A stretch of 6,606 bases of DNA from FW021-bin31 sp964478125. GTDB taxonomy: Bacteria > Bacteroidota > Bacteroidia > Chitinophagales > Chitinophagaceae. Shown one piece after another: positions 1 through 6,187 of this stretch; position 1 is the first letter of the stretch, and each line of letters starts with the position of its first letter. Location of the stretch: the NCBI GenBank assembly GCA_964478125.1, contig CAYZGR010000092.1, positions 1-6,606 on the forward strand. The letters are read 5' to 3'. The notes under the pieces are model-generated. The model was not told the DNA's origin. It ran no database searches and saw nothing but the letters and a program-made list of their open reading frames with translations. The translations under genes were made by a program, and so were the position numbers.

Positions 1-1068
1 CCCCGGCTTGAATTTATCTTCACGGATAAAAAAGGGGAGTGGCAAACCATCTATGATGCCAAACCAAAAGATAGTATGGAACGCCAGCCAAGAATTCCTT
101 TATGGGGTTACCAGGATGGCGCAGACCCTAAGGTGATGGATCAAAAAATACAGGCTGCCGTTACGCATGGTGTAAATGTTTTTATCTTTGACTGGTATTG
201 GTATGATAATAAGCCGTTGTTGGAATCTGCCCTGGATAGCGGTTTTCTGAAAGCCAATCACGACAGGATGAAATTCTATATTATGTGGGCTAATCATGAT
301 GCTACCTCTTATTGGGATCCCAAAGATTCCATCAAGGATCAGGTGTATTGGACAGGCCGGGTAGATACTGCTGTTTTCCATACCATAGTATCCCGAATGA
401 TCGATAAATATTTTAAGCAATCCTCGTATTATAAAATTGACGGCAAACCCGTATTTAGCCTTTATGAATTAAATAACTTTATCAAAGGCTTAGGCGGACC
501 AAAGGCCGCAAAGCAGGCTCTTGATTATTTTCGTGAAAAGACCAAAGAAGCAGGATTTCCGGGATTATATCTACAGGCTGTTTTATGGGGGGCGATACCC
601 GAAGAACTTGAAGGGGTAAATGGCATACATTCACAGGACAGCGTTATGCAATATTTTGGTTTTAATAGTTTCACCAATTACACCTGGGCACACCTTCAGA
701 ATGCTGTAGGGGATTATGATAAATGGGCGGATGCGGCTACGTCATTTTGGAAGAAATACAGCGACTACAGCATTCCTTATTTTCCACAAGTTTCTGTGGG
801 CTGGGATAATAACCCCCGTTTTCCTCCGGATATCAAAACCGGTTATATTACAAATCCTACCCCTGCGAAATTCAAAAAGTATCTTATGAAGGCCAAAAAA
901 TATCTGGATGACCACCCCGATCAACCTAAACTGATCACCATTAATGCATGGAATGAATGGTCTGAAGGAAGTTATTTAGAACCGGATACGCTATATAAAA
1001 TGCAGTACCTGGATGCATTAAAAGAGGTGTTTGGCCGCAGTGATAATAACGCCCGATCTTCAAAGTAA
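1..1068 (+). CDS. GH99-like / WbsX-family protein, 5'-truncated by window edge
   Basis: The frame is open from base 1, so the gene begins to the left; the ATG at 76 is internal, because the 25 codons before it look coding and continue the same domain. 355 residues and the stop are visible. Motifs seen (numbered from base 1): PLWGYQDGADPKVM at about 33-46, FIFDWYWYD at about 61-69, IMWANHD at about 94-100, and INAWNEWSEGSYLEPD at about 314-329. These are hallmarks of the Glyco_tran_WbsX / GH99-like family, a TIM-barrel group. Knowledge: in characterised GH99 enzymes two glutamates three residues apart in a WNEWxE motif are catalytic; here they would be E319 and E322. Family members of this form in Bacteroidota are commonly secreted and sit in glycan-degradation loci; probably only the signal peptide and a few dozen residues are missing. 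The substrate cannot be read from sequence. A glycosyltransferase role, as the WbsX name implies, is less likely beside GH106 and GH39-like genes, but not excluded. Confidence 0.85.
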   Translation, partial: PRLEFIFTDKKGEWQTIYDAKPKDSMERQPRIPLWGYQDGADPKVMDQKIQAAVTHGVNVFIFDWYWYDNKPLLESALDSGFLKANHDRMKFYIMWANHDATSYWDPKDSIKDQVYWTGRVDTAVFHTIVSRMIDKYFKQSSYYKIDGKPVFSLYELNNFIKGLGGPKAAKQALDYFREKTKEAGFPGLYLQAVLWGAIPEELEGVNGIHSQDSVMQYFGFNSFTNYTWAHLQNAVGDYDKWADAATSFWKKYSDYSIPYFPQVSVGWDNNPRFPPDIKTGYITNPTPAKFKKYLMKAKKYLDDHPDQPKLITINAWNEWSEGSYLEPDTLYKMQYLDALKEVFGRSDNNARSSK

Positions 1069-1248
1069 AGTATTTATGAATTTTTTAATTATTTTTGAAA
1101 TACTAAAAACGTCTGTTTGCAGAAACAAGTATCGCTGTCAAAGGTATCGCACCTGCCGTTATTCGAACCACTTTGGTAGAAAAAATGCCTGAAAAACAGG
1201 TTCGTTACATGACCGATAAGATCCCGAAGAAGAGATGTGCCACATTGG

Positions 1249-1376
1249 AAGGATTTGTATCTNNNNNNNNNNNNNNNNNNNNNNNNNNNNNNNNNNNNNN
1301 NNNNNNNNNNNNNNNNNNNNNNNNNNNNNNNNNNNNNNNNNNNNNNNNNNNNNNNNNNNNNNAAGGATTTGTATCT
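1249..1376. repeat. 14-bp identical flanks of the N-run (unmerged contig overlap)
   Basis: The sequence aaggatttgtatct occurs at 1249-1262, ending exactly at the gap, and again at 1363-1376, beginning exactly after it. Collapsing the two copies removes 114 positions (38 codons). It gives an uninterrupted SDR reading frame TLEGFVSLGSWITSKE with the length expected of the family at this point. The simplest reading is a scaffolder that failed to merge overlapping ends. A real direct repeat flanking an unassembled insertion is the alternative. Confidence 0.8.
1263..1362. other. Assembly gap: run of exactly 100 N
   Basis: One hundred Ns is a conventional placeholder for a gap of unknown size, so the length carries no information. 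The gap lies inside the SDR remnant. See the duplicated flanks entry: the two contig ends probably overlap and no real sequence may be missing. Confidence 0.97.
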
Positions 1377-1523
1377 TTGGGCAGTTGGATCACGTCTAAG
1401 GAGGCTTCGTTCAATATGGGATTTATATTTGATTTGAGCGGAGGAAGAGCAACTTATTAGAAAAATATAAGAGGGAATCGAGGATATTGGGCCGGTTGAT
1501 TATGTATTTTATCTTTATTCAAA

Positions 1524-2420
1524 CTAAAATTTTCCATGGGTCCTGTTTCTAAAAGCCATGGGGGTAAATCCGGTTTTATTTTTAAAAAAAGAAGTAAAGT
1601 AGTTGGGCGATTCAAAATCCAATTGGTAAGCAATCTCTTTAATACTCATAGAAGAACTCACCAATAGCGCCTTCGCTTTTTGAAGTTTTATTTGAAGTTG
1701 ATATTGAGCGGGAGAGAGTCCGGTGTATTGCTTAAACATTTTCCGGAACCAGGAGTAACTCATGTTTAATTCATTTGCAATGTTTTTTAAATCGACTTCT
1801 CCTCCTGCATTTTCCTGCATCATCATTCTTGCCGTCTCTATTTTAGTAACAATTTCCTTGTCTTCAAAATAATTATTTTTAATAATGTAATAGATCAGGC
1901 CAAGCATGTGAATCGTAATGCCCGAAACAATCTGTTGGAATCCGGCTCGCTCTTGTTTTACCAGTTCGATAGCCTGTTCAAACAAGGTTACAATTTCTTC
2001 GTTAAAACCAATCTTATGAATGGGCTGGTTTCTTGAAGAAAAACCATATCTAACCAGATTGTTAGGAAAATACCCACAAAAACCGATCCAGTAGGTATTC
2101 CACCCGGTTTCAGAATTGGGATAATAAGTATGCCACTCGCCCGGGAACAATAATAATAAAGTACCCGCATCTACCGGAGTCCTTTTTACGGCATCAGACT
2201 GGAATAAGCCTTCCCCTTTTGTAATATAGATCAATTGGTATTCGTGCAAAACCCTGCCTGTCTTTGGATTAAACCAGTATTGTGAAGGATGTCCTTTGGG
2301 AGGATAAGACGAATGGTGTTCAATAGACTGGAAGCCAACGGTATTAATACATAACCCCCAGTCCTTGTCCCTGCTATTAATAGTCGGATACTTTACATTT
2401 GAGAATAAATCTTTTATCAT
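1524..2420 (-). CDS. AraC-family transcriptional regulator with N-terminal cupin-like sensor domain
   Basis: Complete, 298 residues, a normal length for the family. Residues about 45-115 form the AraC-type cupin ligand-binding region: HEYQLIYITKGEG, then DAGTLLLLFPGEWHTYYPN, then GWNTYWIGF. Residues about 193-293 form the double helix-turn-helix DNA-binding domain: LKNIANELNMSYSWFRKMFK as the first HTH, SIKEIAYQLDFESPNYFTSFFK as the second, then the signature KNKTGFTPMAFR. The ATG at 2418-2420 is chosen because the cupin domain is fully contained; upstream is AT-rich with no clear ribosome binding site, as is usual in Bacteroidota. The gene points away from the GH106 gene set, with about 260 bp between the two starts, and converges on the SDR remnant. 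The inferred role is sugar-responsive activation of the neighbouring glycosidase genes. The effector, probably a mono- or oligosaccharide, is not predictable here. Confidence 0.93.
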   Translation of the reverse strand: MIKDLFSNVKYPTINSRDKDWGLCINTVGFQSIEHHSSYPPKGHPSQYWFNPKTGRVLHEYQLIYITKGEGLFQSDAVKRTPVDAGTLLLLFPGEWHTYYPNSETGWNTYWIGFCGYFPNNLVRYGFSSRNQPIHKIGFNEEIVTLFEQAIELVKQERAGFQQIVSGITIHMLGLIYYIIKNNYFEDKEIVTKIETARMMMQENAGGEVDLKNIANELNMSYSWFRKMFKQYTGLSPAQYQLQIKLQKAKALLVSSSMSIKEIAYQLDFESPNYFTSFFKNKTGFTPMAFRNRTHGKF

Positions 2421-2476
2421 ATATCGGTGTTTAGGTATGTAAGGATTTAATGCCTATTCCATTATGGTCCCTATAT

Positions 2477-2512
2477 TATCTAAGATAGGACTAATAGAAG
2501 GGTACTAAGATA
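2477..2512. promoter_or_regulatory. Candidate AraC operator: CTAAGATA direct repeat
   Basis: CTAAGATA occurs at 2480-2487 and again at 2505-2512, 25 bp start to start, with a degenerate copy CTAATAGA at 2491-2498. The first copy also overlaps a short palindrome, TATCT-A-AGATA, at 2477-2487. Spaced direct repeats suit a protein with two HTH motifs acting as a dimer, and the position, 60-95 bp upstream of the araC-type start, is suitable. In AT-rich DNA an 8-bp repeat can arise by chance, so the assignment is weak. Confidence 0.3.
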
Positions 2513-2657
2513 TGTAATAATTTTATTATTAACCTCTGTCGAAGGTTCAGCGCTCCAAACTGTTAAATAAATATTTGTACCTCTCAATCAAAATAAATTG
2601 TATCAAAAATTGAAGTTATTAGGTCAAATATCCTAGTGCTTTTGCTATGTCTCGCAA

Positions 2658-2665
2658 TATATTTG
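2658..2665 (+). promoter_or_regulatory. Possible Bacteroidota -7 promoter element (TATATTTG)
   Basis: TATATTTG fits the Bacteroidota sigma-ABfr -7 consensus TAnnTTTG exactly and lies 18 bp ahead of the ATG at 2684. A matching -33 TTTG at the usual spacing of about 19-21 bp is not present; the nearest TTTG, at 2641-2644, is only 13 bp away. The leader would be very short (roughly 10 nt). It would drive the remnant and the downstream glycosidases. Confidence 0.3.
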
Positions 2666-2683
2666 TTCTGTATAGATGATTTC

Positions 2684-3025
2684 ATGAAATTAATTTATAT
2701 TATTTCAAAGGTTCAGGTTTGTTTGCTGGCGTTGTTAATTTCAGTAGGAAGTGTGTCATCTCTTCACGCACAATGCAATGTGAGTACCAGCTTGGATGCA
2801 GAAAGAATGATAACAAAATATCTTAAAAATGGGGAAAATAAGGTTGCTGTTAGAGTTGTAGGTAGTTTAAAAAACACCTTTGGCCCTTTTTATTTGAAAG
2901 AGAATCGTTCGATATATGGTCCTTTTGCATGGGATAAAGCTCCTAAACACCAGCCAAACTATGAAAAATATTTTTTAAAGGATTATGGCTTGTTTGAGCC
3001 TTTTGAATTGTTAAGATCGGAATAA
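2684..3025 (+). pseudogene. Secreted remnant: signal peptide fused to the C-terminal end of a large glycosidase
   Basis: 113 residues from ATG 2684. Residues 1-30 are a signal peptide (basic n-region, hydrophobic VCLLALLISVGSV, ending SLHAQ, a common Bacteroidota cleavage site). Residues 31-42 are unassigned. From about residue 43 the sequence (ITKYLKNGENKVAVRVVGS, then LKNTFGPFY, YGPFAWDKAP, FLKDYGLFEPFEL) resembles the last strands of the C-terminal galactose-binding-like beta-sandwich of large secreted glycosidases related to GH2/GH106-type enzymes. The catalytic barrel is missing, so this is best read as the product of a large in-frame deletion that joined the start and end of a gene of perhaps 900 or more codons. 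Its TAA overlaps the ATG at 3025 (TAATG). It could still be made and exported, but a lone half-domain is unlikely to have catalytic function. The alternative is a mis-joined assembly. The GTG at 2636 would place 16 extra residues before the signal peptide and is rejected as start. Confidence 0.65.
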
Positions 3026-6000
3026 TGCAAGACCCAAGAGAAGTACACTTAGTCCAAACCCTATATGATAGAAAAAGTATATGCATTGTTTTTTTTTATG
3101 TATTTATTTTTATCTCTATATTATTTTTGTCATACGGCTGTTCCTATACAAAAAGTACGGGTATAAACGTATTAAAAGCAGACTTTATTCACCCTCCTGA
3201 TTCTTCCCGACCGGGCGTTTATTGGTATTTTATGGATGGCTGGATGTCTGAAAGAGGGATAAAAGAAGATCTGGAGTCCATGAAAAATGCCGGTATAGGT
3301 GGGGTAGTGTTTTTGGAAGTAAACGTAGGGGTTCCTAAGGGACCTGTAGATTTTCTCAGCGAGCAATGGTTCGAATTGTTTCGTTATGCTGTTGAGGAAT
3401 GCAGTAAATTAGATATAGCGATGACCTTAGGCGTTGGGCCGGGTTGGGCAGGGAGCGGAGGCCCATGGATTGAACCCGCACAATCAATGCAGCAATTGGT
3501 ATCCGGATCTATTCAGGTATCCGGACCTGGAGAAAAGACCCTTAAACTTCCCTTACCCAAGCCCAAAGAACCCTATTTTGGAGAAGGGATATTCCCCCCC
3601 AAATTAAAAGAACAATGGAAAGATTATTATAAAGATGTGGCCGTACTGGCTTTTCCTGCTACCAGATCAGGCAGCAAGGTTAAAGACGTTAATGAGAAAG
3701 CATTATACTACAGAGCGCCGTTTAGTTCAAGGCCGGGAGTTAAAGCCTTTTTGCCTACTTCGACTACCTACTCCTATTTACCTGCTAATGAAGTAATAAA
3801 CAAAAAGCGGGTAATCAATCTTTCCGACAGGTTACAACCGGATGGCATTCTAAAGTGGGAAGTGCCCCCGGGCGACTGGACGGTTATGCGTTTTGTAAGT
3901 AGAAATACGGGAGCCCTTACCAGACCGGCTCCGATTCAGGGAATGGGATTTGAATGCAATAAGATGGATACGGCGGCGGTAAACTGGCAGTTGAAGTCTT
4001 ATGTAGGAAGAATACTTAACATGCTGGGAAAACCCGATCCCAATTCTCCCGGAGGCTTAAAAACACTTCATCTGGATAGTTGGGAAATGGGAGCGCAAAA
4101 CTGGTCTGTTTCTTTCAGGAAAGAATTTAAAAAGAGGAGAGGTTATGATCCACTTTCTTTTTATCCGGTATATGCGGGAAACATAGTCGGTAGTTTAGAG
4201 GAAAGTAACCGGTTCTTGTGGGATGTCCGAAAGACCTGCAGCGAAATGATATATGAGGATTACGTTACACAGCTCAAAGCGTATGCGCATCGCCATGGTT
4301 TGAACTTCTCTGTCGAACCTTACGATATGAATCCGACGGCTGATTTGGACCTGGGGTCTATAGCAGATATACCGATGGCTGAATTCTGGAGTGAAGGTTA
4401 TGGGTTTAATAGTGCTTTTAGTTGTATCGAAGCTACATCCATAGCTCATATAGAAGGGAGGCGGATTGTGCAAAGCGAAGCGTTTACCTCTGATGGGAGC
4501 GAGGCCTGGAAGCAATACCCAGGCGCTATGAAGAATCAGGGAGATTGGGCTTCTGCAACGGGAATAAACCGCTTCTACTATCATACCTTTGCACATAAAC
4601 CGTTGACAGATTCTTTATATCCAGGAATGACCATGGGTCCTTACGGTGTGCATTGGGATCGGAAGCAAAGCTGGTGGCCGATGGTATCTTCATATCATCA
4701 ATATATTACCCGTTGTCAGTTTATGTTGCAGCAAGGTAAACCCGTAGCCGATATCTTATATTTAACCCCTGAAGGAGCGCCGCAGGTTTTTCTTCCTCCA
4801 CCCTCCGCCTTAGCCGGAAATTCTGTTCTTCCGGACCGAAAGGGGTATAATTTTGATGGATGTTCTCCTAAACAGTTGTATCAGGCCCGGGTAAAAAATC
4901 ATGAGATCGTATTCCCTTCCGGAGCATCTTATCATTTGCTGGTCTTACCTGCAGTTGAAACAATGACACCTGTCCTGTTGACAAAGATAAAGTCCTTGGT
5001 GGTCGCTGGAGCAACTGTAGTGGGCATCCCTCCGCTTAAATCTCCAAGTCTTTCCGGATATCCTGAATGTGATCAGGAGGTAAAGGATCAGGCTGCAGAG
5101 TTATGGGGAAGCCTTGAATCTCCTGAAAACCAAACAATACATAAATTGGGTGATGGAAAAATAATATGGGGAGGAAGCATTGGCAAGGCCAAAGGACCTA
5201 TACAAAGCCTGGGTAAGAAGCAGGTGCAGAAACTTTATCCTGATTATAAAGCTACAGCTGCTATTTTAGATAAAATGGGGATACAAAAAGATTTTGAATC
5301 AACAGGACCGGTGCGTTATACCCATCGTACAACGAAAGATTGGGATATATACTTTGTAAGTAATCGGACGGATGAGAAAATAAATACGCAGTGTATTTTT
5401 CGAACAGAGAAGGGAGTACCTGCACTTTGGAATCCGCTTACCGGGGAGACGAGGAAATTACCGGAATTTTCAGTGAAAGATGGACGTACCAATATCCCCT
5501 TGGAATTTTATCCTTATCAGAGTTTTTTTATAGTATTTGCTAAAGAGAATAAAAAAAGACCCGAAGCCGGTAAAAACTTCCCTGAATTAAAGTCTGTAAT
5601 TATGATGAACGGACCTTGGGAATTATCTTTTGATCCCGATTGGGGCGGCCCTGCAAAAGTGATTTTTGATTCTCTTACGGACTGGACACAACGTCCTGAA
5701 AAAGGAATTAGATATTATTCCGGGATAGCGACATATCAGAAAGATTTTGATTTTCCACAGATGGATAAATCCGGGAAAAGGATTTATCTCAACCTTGGAG
5801 AAGTCAAAGATCTGGCTCATATTTGGATGAACGGGAAAGATCTGGGGGTGTTGTGGACTGCTCCGTGGCAAGTGGATATTACAGATATCGTAAACCTGAA
5901 GAACAACCATTTGAAAATAGAAATAGCTAACTTATGGCCCAATCGTTTGATCGGAGATCAGCATTTACCTTATGATGGGATTAAAAAAGGTCAATTCCCT

Positions 6001-6138
6001 GATTGGGTACGAAAGGGAGAAAAAAGAAAAAGTGGCAGATATACATTTACTACCTATAATCCATATAGTAAAGATTCTCCTTTACTCCCTTCCGGACTCC
6101 TTGGCCCTGTTAGTATCCAGACAAGAACGCTTAACTGA
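3025..6138 (+). CDS. GH106-family alpha-L-rhamnosidase-like lipoprotein
   Basis: 1037 residues, close to full length for GH106, whose members hydrolyse terminal alpha-L-rhamnose from polysaccharides such as rhamnogalacturonans. Seen in order: hydrophobic segment (residues 19-37) ending in a possible lipobox SYGC (Cys39), predicting a membrane-anchored lipoprotein; family start FIHPPDSSRPGVYWYFMDGW (54-73) and MKNAGIGGVVFLE (86-98); barrel region with LHLDSWEMGAQNW (348-360), FSVEPYD (428-434), IADIPMAEFW (446-455) and IVQSEAFTS (481-489); C-terminal galactose-binding-like sandwich (about 860-975) with LGEVKDLAHIWMNGKDLG and ANLWPNRLIGD. E353 and E485 are the likely catalytic pair, with E453 a likely metal/active-site glutamate. 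The ATG at 3025 overlaps the upstream stop, suggesting coupling, but it adds an atypical charged n-region; an ATG at 3065 would give a better signal peptide if the T9 tract held one more T. The next glycosidase starts 49 bp downstream on the same strand, consistent with an operon. Confidence 0.92.
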   Translation: MQDPREVHLVQTLYDRKSICIVFFYVFIFISILFLSYGCSYTKSTGINVLKADFIHPPDSSRPGVYWYFMDGWMSERGIKEDLESMKNAGIGGVVFLEVNVGVPKGPVDFLSEQWFELFRYAVEECSKLDIAMTLGVGPGWAGSGGPWIEPAQSMQQLVSGSIQVSGPGEKTLKLPLPKPKEPYFGEGIFPPKLKEQWKDYYKDVAVLAFPATRSGSKVKDVNEKALYYRAPFSSRPGVKAFLPTSTTYSYLPANEVINKKRVINLSDRLQPDGILKWEVPPGDWTVMRFVSRNTGALTRPAPIQGMGFECNKMDTAAVNWQLKSYVGRILNMLGKPDPNSPGGLKTLHLDSWEMGAQNWSVSFRKEFKKRRGYDPLSFYPVYAGNIVGSLEESNRFLWDVRKTCSEMIYEDYVTQLKAYAHRHGLNFSVEPYDMNPTADLDLGSIADIPMAEFWSEGYGFNSAFSCIEATSIAHIEGRRIVQSEAFTSDGSEAWKQYPGAMKNQGDWASATGINRFYYHTFAHKPLTDSLYPGMTMGPYGVHWDRKQSWWPMVSSYHQYITRCQFMLQQGKPVADILYLTPEGAPQVFLPPPSALAGNSVLPDRKGYNFDGCSPKQLYQARVKNHEIVFPSGASYHLLVLPAVETMTPVLLTKIKSLVVAGATVVGIPPLKSPSLSGYPECDQEVKDQAAELWGSLESPENQTIHKLGDGKIIWGGSIGKAKGPIQSLGKKQVQKLYPDYKATAAILDKMGIQKDFESTGPVRYTHRTTKDWDIYFVSNRTDEKINTQCIFRTEKGVPALWNPLTGETRKLPEFSVKDGRTNIPLEFYPYQSFFIVFAKENKKRPEAGKNFPELKSVIMMNGPWELSFDPDWGGPAKVIFDSLTDWTQRPEKGIRYYSGIATYQKDFDFPQMDKSGKRIYLNLGEVKDLAHIWMNGKDLGVLWTAPWQVDITDIVNLKNNHLKIEIANLWPNRLIGDQHLPYDGIKKGQFPDWVRKGEKRKSGRYTFTTYNPYSKDSPLLPSGLLGPVSIQTRTLN
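3089..3097 (+). other. T9 homopolymer in the GH106 signal-peptide region
   Basis: Nine consecutive Ts lie in the hydrophobic core of the GH106 leader. The ATG at 3065, 39 bp after the upstream stop, opens a second frame (MIEKVYALFFF) that ends at 3164-3166. Adding one T to the tract would carry that frame into the GH106 frame and give a compact signal peptide ending LFLSYGC. Homopolymer miscount, a real frameshift or slippage are all possible. Confidence 0.5.
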
Positions 6139-6187
6139 AACGTATGTGGCATTTGTTTACACTTTATAACTGTACAAAAATAAAATC

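Larger units (their letters stand above)
1107..1460 (+). pseudogene. C-terminal remnant of a short-chain dehydrogenase/reductase (SDR)
   Basis: One frame, open after a TAA at 1104-1106, reads GIAPAVIRTTLVEKMPEKQ, then MTDKIPKKRCATLE, the N-run, and then SWITSKEASFN and DLSGGRATY before TAG at 1458-1460. This is the last ~100 residues of a classical NAD(P)-dependent SDR of about 250 residues: the segment after the catalytic YxxxK (IAPAVIRT), the substrate-loop helix, and the C-terminal GG strand. The Rossmann TGxxxGxG motif, the Ser-Tyr-Lys catalytic residues and any start are absent upstream, where only AT-rich DNA separates it from the preceding gene. It therefore cannot make an active enzyme. 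Similar SDRs in Bacteroidota often sit with deoxysugar (fucose/rhamnose) catabolism, so the lost enzyme may have belonged to this locus; that is inference. TLE-GFVSLG-SWI departs from the usual TLEEVASLVSWI-like sequence, consistent with decay or with errors at contig ends. Confidence 0.75.
2421..2683. promoter_or_regulatory. Divergent control region between the AraC regulator and the glycosidase gene set
   Basis: This AT-rich stretch has no convincing coding potential; the short extension from a GTG at 2636 into the next gene adds only 16 residues before a better ATG. It must hold the promoters for both directions. It contains a repeated word CTAAGATA (separate entry), two copies of ATCAAAA at 2587-2593 and 2602-2608, and a promoter-like word close to the rightward gene. 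AraC proteins generally bind paired direct sites in such a spacer, so autoregulation plus activation of the rightward genes is a reasonable inference. Confidence 0.6.

Noticed and set aside
1069..1104. AGTATTT / AAATACT inverted arms just after the GH99-like stop, as a terminator
   Set aside because: The stem is only 7 AT-rich pairs with a 22-nt loop and no following T tract; too weak to call.
1249..1376. Target-site duplication of an insertion sequence hidden in the N-run
   Set aside because: Possible in principle, but the copies sit exactly at both gap edges and merging them restores the SDR frame, so contig overlap is simpler.
1461..1523. Bidirectional terminator between the SDR remnant and the AraC gene
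   Set aside because: No GC-containing stem with a T tract is visible in either direction.
2587..2614. ATCAAAA pair and TCAAAAATTGA mini-palindrome as an operator
   Set aside because: These are low-complexity AT-rich words expected by chance in such a spacer; mentioned only as part of the control region.
2636..2683. GTG-initiated extension of the remnant gene
   Set aside because: It would place a second hydrophobic stretch ahead of a good signal peptide starting at ATG 2684, and it overlaps the promoter-like word.
3498..3525. 10-bp direct repeat GGTATCCGGA
   Set aside because: It lies inside the GH106 gene and encodes a repeated Val-Ser-Gly by ordinary codons; no sign of a regulatory or mobile role.
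4195..4596. 133-codon antisense open frame within GH106, and similar antisense frames at 100-420 and 5623-5910
   Set aside because: They are shadows of strong coding sequence on the plus strand and show no recognisable domain or leader.
5972..6169. 65-codon plus-strand frame overlapping the end of GH106
   Set aside because: Nearly all of it lies within GH106 coding sequence in another frame; no motif or start signal supports it.
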